Positions 1-5,204 of a stretch of DNA of 9,564 nucleotides are shown piece by piece. The notes under the pieces were generated by a model that was not told the DNA's origin, did not search any database, and was given only the letters and a program-made list of their open reading frames with translations. The first letter of the stretch is position 1. The number at the start of each line of letters is the position of its first letter. This stretch comes from JALOOE01 sp964423545 (GTDB taxonomy: Bacteria > Chloroflexota > Anaerolineae > CG2-30-64-16), in the NCBI GenBank assembly GCA_964423545.1, contig CAYRFV010000224.1, positions 1 to 9,564 of the forward strand, given 5' to 3'. Both the position numbers and the translations under genes were made by a program.

Positions 1-1668
1 GATGACCGGCTCGGCAGGACGCGCCCCGCCGCTTTCGGCCACACAGCGCGCGGCCAGGCCGGGGTGCACCGGCAGCAGTCGTTCGACCAGGCCGGTCATA
101 TCCGGAACCATGCCGGCCAGCAAGATCGTGGTTTCCTCCCATCCGCTCGGCTCGACCCAGCCGCCCTGCCAGTATGACCGCAGATCATCGCCTGCCGCGA
201 CCCGCTCGCCCAAAGCCAGCGCCGCGAAGTACTCCTGGACGAGTTGGTGCACGAAGCGCACGCTCCCCTTGCCCATGGCAAGGCCCTTGCCCATGGCAAG
301 GCCGCCACTCGTATCCAGCAGCGTGGCGCTGGCCGCCAGGTAGAGCACCTGCTGCGGGTCGGACGCGTCCTGGCCCATCTGCTTCGCTGCCCAGGTGGCG
401 TCGACCGCCGTCCCGCGCTCGCCGGCAGCCTGCATCGCGAAGGCCAGGTGGCTGAGACGGCGGCTGATCACGCCGGCGCCGGGCCAGCGCGCCTGTTCGC
501 AGCGCCGTTCCTCACGGCTCAGCAGTGTGTCTGCAAAGGCAGCGAACAGCCTGCCCCTGTTGGTGGGCAGCACCCCGCCGCCGGCGGCGTAGACCTGCGC
601 CAGCATCACCAGCATGAACGGGTTGGCGCCGAGCGCTAACAGCGGCGGCAGACCGGCCTGGCGCAGCTGCCGCCACAGCCTATCTTGTTCCGACGTGGTG
701 CGCCGATACACCTCCTGTGGCATCTCCTCGGCTGTCCAGAACGCTGCCCAGGCTCCCCCCGCCGCCTGCCAGGTGCGCCAGAGAGTCGCCACCGCATCTC
801 CGCCCGCCAGCTGCCAGAACAGCTTCTCGCCGTCCGTCTCGCCCAGGTAGCGGTGCAGATACGCGCGCTGCCGCTTCGGATCGAGCGGCTTGATCTCCAG
901 CTTCTCCAGGCGCAGCGTTTCGACATAATCCAGCGCCCGGCAGGTGGCGACCACCGGGGCATTCGGGCATGTGTCCAGCAAGCTCTGGATGCGCGCCACG
1001 CGCTCGCGGTAGCCGTGCTGCGGCATCTCATTGAGCGCGTCCAGCAGCAAGACGACGCGGCCGCTCTGTAGATAGGTCGGCAAGTACTGACCCAGCGAAC
1101 CAAAGAAGCCCTGGGCATAGCGCAGGGGTGACTCGTCGCCGGAATAGCCACCCAACGGCGCCAAGAGCGGCAGCGGCGCACGCGCGTCGGTCTGCGCTGC
1201 AACCGCATAGTCGTAGGCCAGCCGCCACAGCGTCGTTGTCTTGCCGGCGCCCGGCTCGCCCAAGACGACCAGCCGGCGATACTTCGCCACCGCGTCGCGC
1301 AGATCTTCGACCGGCGCCCGCTTCACCTCACGCCGCTCACCGAAACCGTGCTCCTCCAGCTTCTCGTAGCCCGGCGGCATGAACAGCATGGGCAGGTCGA
1401 GCCGGGGGCCGTTCGTCGCGGCCGCGCGCACCTCGGCGATGCCGGCCAGCGGCGTGTACTTCTCGGCCCAGTAGCGATACTGAGCGATCAGGCCGTCCAG
1501 GTAGGCCAACTCGTCGGCGCGCACGTCGCGGCCGCCGATGGTGATGGTGATGCTGCCGGACACATCGCCGGTGATGACGATGTTCTGGCTCCCGGCGACG
1601 GCGACCCCGCTGTCCGTGGCGGCACTGTGATCTGCGGCGGCGATTGGCTTCTCAGCGTTCGGCGGCAT
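1..1668 (-). CDS. NACHT-family STAND NTPase (3' end outside window)
   Basis: The frame is open from ATG at 1668 to the window edge (556 codons, no stop), so the C-terminus is missing. An AGGAGA ribosome-binding site lies 9 nt upstream (1678-1683). Visible motifs: Walker A GEPGAGKTTT at residues 137-146 (Lys143), Walker B VVLLLDALNE at 205-214 (Asp210), sensor-1-like VVATCR ending at Arg244, ANPFMLVML near 348-356, and the NACHT-typical FVHQLVQEYFAA at 472-483 followed by a WEET..LLAG helix. These make it a NACHT ATPase, a signal-transducing NTPase class that oligomerises on sensing a ligand; many bacterial members act in antiphage defence. Residues 19-46 form a glycine-rich beta segment (GVAVAG, NIVITG, SITITIGG) matching the C-terminus of the upstream DUF4062 protein. 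The repeat or sensor domain expected after the NACHT module is not in view. Family assignment is confident; the defence role is inferred. Confidence 0.9.
   Translation of the reverse strand, partial: MPPNAEKPIAAADHSAATDSGVAVAGSQNIVITGDVSGSITITIGGRDVRADELAYLDGLIAQYRYWAEKYTPLAGIAEVRAAATNGPRLDLPMLFMPPGYEKLEEHGFGERREVKRAPVEDLRDAVAKYRRLVVLGEPGAGKTTTLWRLAYDYAVAAQTDARAPLPLLAPLGGYSGDESPLRYAQGFFGSLGQYLPTYLQSGRVVLLLDALNEMPQHGYRERVARIQSLLDTCPNAPVVATCRALDYVETLRLEKLEIKPLDPKRQRAYLHRYLGETDGEKLFWQLAGGDAVATLWRTWQAAGGAWAAFWTAEEMPQEVYRRTTSEQDRLWRQLRQAGLPPLLALGANPFMLVMLAQVYAAGGGVLPTNRGRLFAAFADTLLSREERRCEQARWPGAGVISRRLSHLAFAMQAAGERGTAVDATWAAKQMGQDASDPQQVLYLAASATLLDTSGGLAMGKGLAMGKGSVRFVHQLVQEYFAALALGERVAAGDDLRSYWQGGWVEPSGWEETTILLAGMVPDMTGLVERLLPVHPGLAARCVAESGGARPAEPVI
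267..302. repeat. In-frame 2 x 18-bp tandem repeat with near-palindromic unit
   Basis: The unit CCTTGCCCATGGCAAGGC occurs twice back to back inside the NACHT gene and encodes LAMGKG twice (residues 457-468). Each copy has CCTTGCC facing GGCAAGG, so the array can fold into several overlapping hairpins. It lies just before the conserved FVHQLVQEYFAA helix. Two identical copies suggest a recent slippage or duplication event that kept the reading frame. Confidence 0.85.
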
Positions 1669-1693
1669 ACGGTCTGGTCTCCTGGACGGTCGC

Positions 1694-2353
1694 TCAGTAG
1701 TCTTCACCCGATCGGCTGTGTTGGTTGACATTCACGTCGCGCCCAACCTTGCCGGTGATCACCACGTTGCCGTTTCCGGCGACTGCGACCCCGCCGCCGG
1801 TGCTGATGGCGCTGCCGTGGGTCGCGACGGGGCCAGTCGTCACGATCTGGTCGCCGCCGATCTCGATCTCTGCCTGTCCCTGCGTCAGCTTATCCAGAAA
1901 CTCGCCGATGCTGCCTAAGTCAGCGTGCGCCAGGCGATGCCGGCGGTAGCCCGTAATCAGCTCGTCGCCGACCGCTTCAGCTACCTTGGCGGCCAGATCC
2001 GCCGCATCCCGATAGGTCGCGTACTTCACACCGAGCGAACGGGCATAGGCCGTCACATCAGAGGGCGCCTGTTCCGCCAGGAAGACCAGCAGGGGCTTGC
2101 CGGTCTGCTGCGCGGTGGTGACCTCCAGCTTGACTGGATCGCTTGCCTGGGCGCCCAGCAGCAGCACGAAGAGGTCGCACGCCCGCACCTGGCTCAGGTA
2201 CGACTCGGCCAGCGGCAGGCTGGACGCCGGGCTGAACTCGAACAGCCAGGGCCGCGAGAGGGGGAGGGCGCGGATCGCCGCCTGGCTGGCCTGGCGTTCC
2301 GCGGCCATGCCGGCGATGACGGAGCTGATGAAGACGAGGAGTGCGTTTTCCAT
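1694..2353 (-). CDS. DUF4062 (TIR-like fold) protein with C-terminal beta motif
   Basis: This 219-residue protein starts at ATG 2353, with GAGGT 6 nt upstream (2360-2364). The N-terminus VFISSVIAGMAAERQA (7-22) and the later LFEFSPAS (37-44), VRACDLFVLLLG (56-67) and KLEVTTAQQTGKPLLVF (75-91) match the DUF4062 pattern: a Rossmann-like fold related to TIR/SEFIR domains and commonly joined to NTPases. Glu77 sits where TIR-type enzymes often carry their catalytic Glu, but NADase activity cannot be judged from this. After a helical linker (about 110-158), residues 161-210 form short glycine-separated beta strands (AEIEIGG, GVAVAG, NVVITG, DVNVN). The last part resembles residues 19-44 of the NACHT protein encoded 25 nt downstream. 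I infer that it acts as the effector or adaptor partner of that NTPase. No signal peptide or membrane segment is seen. Confidence 0.82.
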   Translation of the reverse strand: MENALLVFISSVIAGMAAERQASQAAIRALPLSRPWLFEFSPASSLPLAESYLSQVRACDLFVLLLGAQASDPVKLEVTTAQQTGKPLLVFLAEQAPSDVTAYARSLGVKYATYRDAADLAAKVAEAVGDELITGYRRHRLAHADLGSIGEFLDKLTQGQAEIEIGGDQIVTTGPVATHGSAISTGGGVAVAGNGNVVITGKVGRDVNVNQHSRSGEDY

Positions 2354-2405
2354 AGGACAACCTCAGGCTGTGGACCGCGGTGGCACTGCAAGCGGGGCGC
2401 TCACG

Positions 2406-2582
2406 TCAGTCTTCGTGCCGGCCCCCGGTCGGGTCGTAACCGATGCTTAAGATATCGCCGGGCGGCAGCGGCCCATCCGGGATCAGCCGCGTGGCTCCCA
2501 ACTCGCTGCGCTCGGCCAAGAACTCCTCGCCGGTCTCCTGATCCAGGCAGGAGAGGTTGAAATGTACGGTGATCTTGGAGAA
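2406..2582 (-). CDS. Small unassigned ORF (58 codons), start unresolved or frameshifted
   Basis: Between the promoter at 2585-2593 and the DUF4062 gene, one minus frame reads SKITVHFNLSCLDQETGEEF, later DGPLPPGDILSIGYDP, and ends in TGA at 2406-2408. The composition is protein-like, with about 85% G/C at third positions, so I believe it is or was coding. I do not recognise the family. No ATG, GTG or TTG precedes the conserved-looking part: the frame is closed by TGA at 2583-2585. An ATG at 2584-2586 lies in another frame, and loss of one base in ATTCTCC would give M-I-S-K-I-T-V, preceded by a GGGATGG Shine-Dalgarno-like stretch. Either a one-base indel (mutation or sequencing error), a non-standard start such as ATC, or a truncated remnant is possible. 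It is the first frame of the cassette, 52 nt before DUF4062. Confidence 0.45.
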   Translation of the reverse strand, partial: FSKITVHFNLSCLDQETGEEFLAERSELGATRLIPDGPLPPGDILSIGYDPTGGRHED

Positions 2583-2584
2583 TC

Positions 2585-2593
2585 ATTATACCA
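2585..2593 (-). promoter_or_regulatory. Extended -10 promoter of the DUF4062/NACHT cassette
   Basis: On the minus strand the sequence TGGTATAAT is a perfect extended -10 element (TGnTATAAT). No good -35 hexamer is present 17-18 nt upstream (AGCATC or TAGCAT), which is common for extended -10 promoters. Transcription would start near 2576-2579, so the ATG at 2584-2586 would lie upstream of the transcript start if this promoter is used. Confidence 0.55.
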
Positions 2594-2609
2594 TCCCGCC
2601 CGCGCGGGA
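2594..2609. repeat. 16-bp palindrome upstream of the minus -10
   Basis: TCCCGC, a CCGC spacer, then GCGGGA form a perfect inverted repeat. It lies inside the -35/-10 spacer of the minus-strand promoter, where a repressor could block polymerase. The protein that would bind is unknown, and GC-rich short palindromes also arise by chance in DNA of this composition. Confidence 0.3.
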
Positions 2610-2697
2610 TGCTAAAACGCGGGAGAAAGCCGGGCCGCGCCTCGCGACGTCCGGCAGACGGACGGGCGCTCGCTCCAAGACGCGGGAGCGATGCGAT

Positions 2698-2730
2698 GCA
2701 AACACGCCACAGGGCCGACTGGCGTTTTGC
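2698..2730. other. Hairpin in the divergent intergenic region
   Basis: GCAAACACGCCA and TGGCGTTTTGC can form an 11-bp stem with one bulged C and a 10-nt loop. It lies about 130 bp upstream of the imuA start and about 110 bp upstream of the minus -10. The arms end in A-rich and T-rich runs, so it looks somewhat like a two-way terminator or a relic of one, but no gene ends here. Otherwise the stretch 2610-2790 shows no gene, RNA or recognisable element. Confidence 0.35.
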
Positions 2731-2771
2731 GCTGCGTTGCGCCCAGGTGACCGCACGCCCCCCATTGAGCA

Positions 2772-2783
2772 GAACCTCGTTTC
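2772..2783. promoter_or_regulatory. Possible degenerate second LexA box
   Basis: GAACCTCGTTTC matches GAAC-N4-GTTC at seven of the eight fixed positions. It lies 62 bp upstream of the good box at 2834-2845 and upstream of the -35. It could be a weak secondary site or chance. Confidence 0.2.
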
Positions 2784-2797
2784 GCACCTCCTTGCAT

Positions 2798-2827
2798 TTG
2801 CGCGCGACGCGCTTTTCGCGCTATAAT
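2798..2827 (+). promoter_or_regulatory. Sigma70-type promoter of the mutasome operon
   Basis: TTGCGC (2798-2803) and a consensus TATAAT (2822-2827) are separated by 18 bp. The predicted transcript start is near 2834, giving a leader of about 29 nt before the imuA ATG. The LexA box begins just after the -10, so repressor binding would cover the start site. Confidence 0.65.
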
Positions 2828-2833
2828 GCGATA

Positions 2834-2845
2834 GAACATACGTTC
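2834..2845. promoter_or_regulatory. LexA (DinR-type) SOS box
   Basis: GAACATACGTTC fits the GAAC-RNRY-GTTC operator known for LexA of Firmicutes, Actinobacteria and Chloroflexota, and the right side extends to GTTCGA. It overlaps the expected transcript start of the imuA promoter, the classical position for repression relieved by RecA-stimulated LexA cleavage. The genes that follow are typical SOS mutagenesis genes, which supports the call. Confidence 0.85.
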
Positions 2846-2862
2846 GATTGCCTGGGAGACGC

Positions 2863-3648
2863 ATGTCCACGCGCCATCGCAAGCTCGAGACTGTCGTCAG
2901 CCGTCTGCAGCTGCAGTACGGGCCGCGCGCGCTCCGCCGCGCGCCGGCGCCCGAAGCGCGCGGCGGGACGCCGCGGCTCTCGACCACCTTCCCGGCGCTG
3001 GACGCCGCGCTGAGCGATGACGCGCGCACTCCCGGCGGCATCCCGGCCGGCCGGCTGACCGAGCTCAGCGGCCCGGCCACGTCCGGGAAAGTCACGCTGG
3101 CCGCCAAAGTCCTGGCGGCCGCGCACGCCGAGCGGCGCGCACTGGTCGCGTGGGTGGACGTGAGCCGCACCTGCGACCCCGATTACTTGCATCGCTGCGG
3201 CCTCGACCTCGACCGGCTGCTGGTGGTGCACCCGGAAGATGCCGCGGATGCCCTGGCGATCACCCTCCGCCTGGTGGAAAACAACACCCTGGTCGCGCTG
3301 GTCTTCGACAGCCTGTCGGACCTGCCGCCGCGCCACGACGCGCAGAGCGCCGGCCTGTTGGAGCGGCTGGCGGCCGTGGTCGTCCGCACCAGGACGGCTG
3401 TGCTGCTGCTGGCCGAGGGGGAGGCGGGGCCCCGGGCGCAGGGCGGCCAGGCGCTGGCGCCCCTGGCGCTGGCGCATCTGGCCGCCCTGCGCCTCCATCT
3501 CACCCGCGAGCGCTGGCTCAAGCAATACGGCGATGTGCGCGGCTATGAGGTGCAGGTGGAGATCCTGAAGCATCGGTTCGGCCATGAGGGCGGTCGCGTG
3601 CCGATACGCATCGCCTTCAATGGGACGGTGCGCGGCGACGGGTTATGA
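2863..3648 (+). CDS. imuA: ImuA-like RecA-fold mutasome accessory protein
   Basis: This 261-residue protein belongs to the RecA-related ImuA group that works with ImuB and DnaE2 in error-prone lesion bypass. The P-loop GPATSGK (residues 70-76) resembles RecA's GPESSGKT, preceded by the usual GGIPAGRLTELSG lead-in, and LVALVFDSL carries the Walker B Asp149. The C-terminal stretch VQVEILKHRFG resembles the K.R.G region of RecA-like proteins. I chose ATG 2863 because GGGAGA lies at 2854-2859 just upstream; the in-frame TTG at 2848 would put that site inside the gene. It is the first gene behind the LexA box, with imuB starting 30 nt after its stop. In known cassettes this protein helps localise the mutasome. 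The exact subtype (ImuA, ImuA' or RecA-like) is not settled by sequence alone. Confidence 0.82.
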   Translation: MSTRHRKLETVVSRLQLQYGPRALRRAPAPEARGGTPRLSTTFPALDAALSDDARTPGGIPAGRLTELSGPATSGKVTLAAKVLAAAHAERRALVAWVDVSRTCDPDYLHRCGLDLDRLLVVHPEDAADALAITLRLVENNTLVALVFDSLSDLPPRHDAQSAGLLERLAAVVVRTRTAVLLLAEGEAGPRAQGGQALAPLALAHLAALRLHLTRERWLKQYGDVRGYEVQVEILKHRFGHEGGRVPIRIAFNGTVRGDGL

Positions 3649-3678
3649 GCGCGGGCGCCGCGCACGCGAGCAAATGGC

Positions 3679-4923
3679 ATGGCCGGCCGATCGATAGCCT
3701 ATCTGTGGCAGCCCGATTTCGGGGCCGCGGTGGCCCGCCGGGCAGCCGGTCTCTCCCGCGAGAAACCGCTGGTGCTGCTGGATGAGGCCGGCCGCGTGGT
3801 GGCCGCGGATGGGCAGGCCGGCCGCGCCGGCGTCGCCCCCGGACTGAGCGAGCGCCAGGCGGTGGCCCGCTGCCCGCAAGCTCTGTTCCACCCCGCCGCG
3901 CGCTACCCGCTGGCCGAGGCGCAGGCCGCGCTGTGGCGCCAGGTCGAGCGGCACACCGACCGGTGGGAAGAGGATGGCCTGGGCAATGCGTACGTGGATG
4001 CCGGGTGCGCCGGCCCGGATGGAAAACTCCTGGCCTGGTGCGAGACGCTGGTTGACGCAGTCCGGCGCTTGGGCTGGGCGCCGTGGTTGGGCGCGACCGG
4101 CAGCAAGTTCGGCGCGGCGGTGGCCGGACGCGTCGCCCGGGAGCAGCCGGTGCTGTGGGTGCCGCCGCCGGCCCAGCGCGCCTTCCTGGCCCAGCAGCCG
4201 GCCGCCTTTTTGCCCCTCGATCCCGACGTCCTGCTGCAGCTGCAGCATCTGGGCATCCGCACGCTGGGCCAGTTCGCCGGCTTGCCTGCCGCCGGCGTCC
4301 TGGCCCGCTTCGGATCTCCCGGCCGCACCGCCCAACGTTGGGCGCAAGGCCTGGATGAGCGCCCGGTCGTGCCGGCCTGGGAGAGGCCGGAGGCGTCGGC
4401 CCGGCTGGAGTTCGAGCCGCCGCTGGCCGAGCGCGACCGCCTGTTGGCGGCGCTGATGCAGCGGGCCGAGCCGTTGTTGGCCGCGCTGCGCCGGCAGCTG
4501 CAGGTGGCGGGCCGCGTGCGCCTCACCGCGACGCGCGCGGACGGCCGGATCGTCGCCGGCGGCCACATCTTCCCGCAGCCCACCGCCGTCTCTGAGACGG
4601 TGCGCTGGGGGGTGGCGGCCGCGCTGGACAGGCTCGCCTGGGACAGGCAGCCCGCGGCCGAGATCACGTTGGCGTTGGCCGACATCCGAGACCAGCCGGC
4701 GCAGCAATTGGCGCTGTTCTCAGCCGGACAGTGGCCGGCTGAGAACACTGCCGGCCAGTGGCCGGCCGAGGCCGAGGCCGACCGGGACCGCGCGTCGCTG
4801 CGGGAAGTGGTGGAGCAGTTGGCCCCGCGCTATGGCGCCCATACGTTTCGGAGGGCCGCCTTGCACAGTCCCGATCACCCATTGGCGGAGCGCCGGGCCG
4901 GCTGGCGGCCGTTCGCCGCTTAG
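3679..4923 (+). CDS. imuB: ImuB, Y-family polymerase homologue lacking catalytic residues
   Basis: This 414-residue protein has the Y-family layout. The N-terminal SIAYLWQPDF (5-14) stands where active polymerases have their first catalytic Asp, and AYVDAGC (around Asp107-Ala108) replaces the S-x-D-E motif. The expected acidic set is therefore incomplete, as is typical of ImuB. A helix-hairpin-helix-like segment (LQHLGIRTLGQF, about 188-199) follows, then a little-finger-like region. QLALF at 343-347 is a clear sliding-clamp-binding motif. ImuB is the hub that bridges the beta clamp, ImuA and DnaE2; it is not thought to polymerise DNA itself. Right after the clamp motif the gene carries two tandem copies of AGQWPAENT-like residues inside inverted repeats. 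The C-terminus (LREVVEQLAPRYG to WRPFAA) fits the family. The ribosome-binding site is weak. The DUF6504 gene starts 15 nt after the stop. Confidence 0.9.
   Translation: MAGRSIAYLWQPDFGAAVARRAAGLSREKPLVLLDEAGRVVAADGQAGRAGVAPGLSERQAVARCPQALFHPAARYPLAEAQAALWRQVERHTDRWEEDGLGNAYVDAGCAGPDGKLLAWCETLVDAVRRLGWAPWLGATGSKFGAAVAGRVAREQPVLWVPPPAQRAFLAQQPAAFLPLDPDVLLQLQHLGIRTLGQFAGLPAAGVLARFGSPGRTAQRWAQGLDERPVVPAWERPEASARLEFEPPLAERDRLLAALMQRAEPLLAALRRQLQVAGRVRLTATRADGRIVAGGHIFPQPTAVSETVRWGVAAALDRLAWDRQPAAEITLALADIRDQPAQQLALFSAGQWPAENTAGQWPAEAEADRDRASLREVVEQLAPRYGAHTFRRAALHSPDHPLAERRAGWRPFAA
4717..4745. repeat. Perfect 11-bp inverted repeat inside imuB
   Basis: TTCTCAGCCGG and CCGGCTGAGAA face each other across the 7-nt loop ACAGTGG. 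The left arm starts on the Phe codon that ends the QLALF clamp motif. This is a strong hairpin in the middle of a coding region, so it may be a small palindromic insertion or may affect translation or mRNA stability. Confidence 0.8.
4723..4776 (+). repeat. 2 x 27-bp in-frame tandem duplication in imuB
   Basis: Two imperfect 27-bp units encode AGQWPAENT and AGQWPAEAE (residues 349-366). The second copy contains its own palindrome (GCCGGCCA, one base, TGGCCGGC at 4750-4766). The array lies in the linker right after the clamp-binding motif, where length changes should be tolerated. Confidence 0.75.
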
Positions 4924-4938
4924 CCGAGGCGCGCAGGC

Positions 4939-5193
4939 ATGACCAAACTCTGGCCGGAAGGCGTCCCGCTCCAGGTGATCCGCGACGCCGATGAGACGCC
5001 CCAGACCTTTCTCTGGCGCGGCCGGTGGCACACCGTGGCCGAGATCGGCCTGCGCTGGCGCGTGGAGGTGGATTGGTGGGCGGCGGAGGTCCGGCGCGAC
5101 TACGTCAAGCTCACCACGGCGGAGGGGCTGCTCTGCACCCTCTACCGGGATCTGCACACCGGCCAGTGGTTCTGGGCGCGACTCTATGATTGA
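4939..5193 (+). CDS. DUF6504 family mutasome-associated small protein
   Basis: This 84-residue protein sits between imuB and dnaE2, the usual place of the DUF6504 family in Actinobacteria and Chloroflexota. Visible family features are the TFLWRGRWHTVAEIG stretch (about 23-37), the VDWWAAEVRRDYVKL stretch (about 44-58) with its tryptophan pair, and the ending DLHTGQWFWARLYD. The pattern suggests a compact beta-rich domain. No catalytic motif is evident and no biochemical role is established to my knowledge. Its fixed position suggests it helps the ImuB-DnaE2 complex or its regulation, which is inference. The start ATG at 4939 follows the imuB stop by 15 nt with a GCAGG-like site before it. Confidence 0.8.
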   Translation: MTKLWPEGVPLQVIRDADETPQTFLWRGRWHTVAEIGLRWRVEVDWWAAEVRRDYVKLTTAEGLLCTLYRDLHTGQWFWARLYD

Positions 5194-5204
5194 CGGGTGG
5201 ACGC

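Noticed and set aside
636..1208. 190-residue minus-strand open frame overlapping the NACHT gene
   Set aside because: Arg/Ser/Trp-rich alternative frame of the NACHT gene, which carries Walker A, Walker B and sensor motifs across the same bases.
1925..2560. 211-residue plus-strand open frame opposite the DUF4062 gene
   Set aside because: Antisense to a gene with a good ribosome-binding site and a recognised domain; low-complexity Arg/Gly-rich translation.
2401..2787. 128-residue minus-strand frame spanning the intergenic region
   Set aside because: It crosses the promoter and hairpin region; over 2406-2582 a different frame has clear coding character, so this one is a shadow.
2804..2817. GCGCG-A-CGCGC followed by TTTT as a terminator upstream of imuA
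   Set aside because: The loop would be a single base and the element lies inside the promoter spacer; it is promoter sequence in GC-rich DNA.
2821..3585. 254-residue minus-strand open frame opposite imuA
   Set aside because: Antisense to the RecA-like gene with its P-loop; no domain seen, and it would start or end in the SOS promoter.
3643..4707. 354-residue minus-strand open frame opposite imuB
   Set aside because: Antisense shadow of imuB; no recognisable domain and a biased amino-acid composition.
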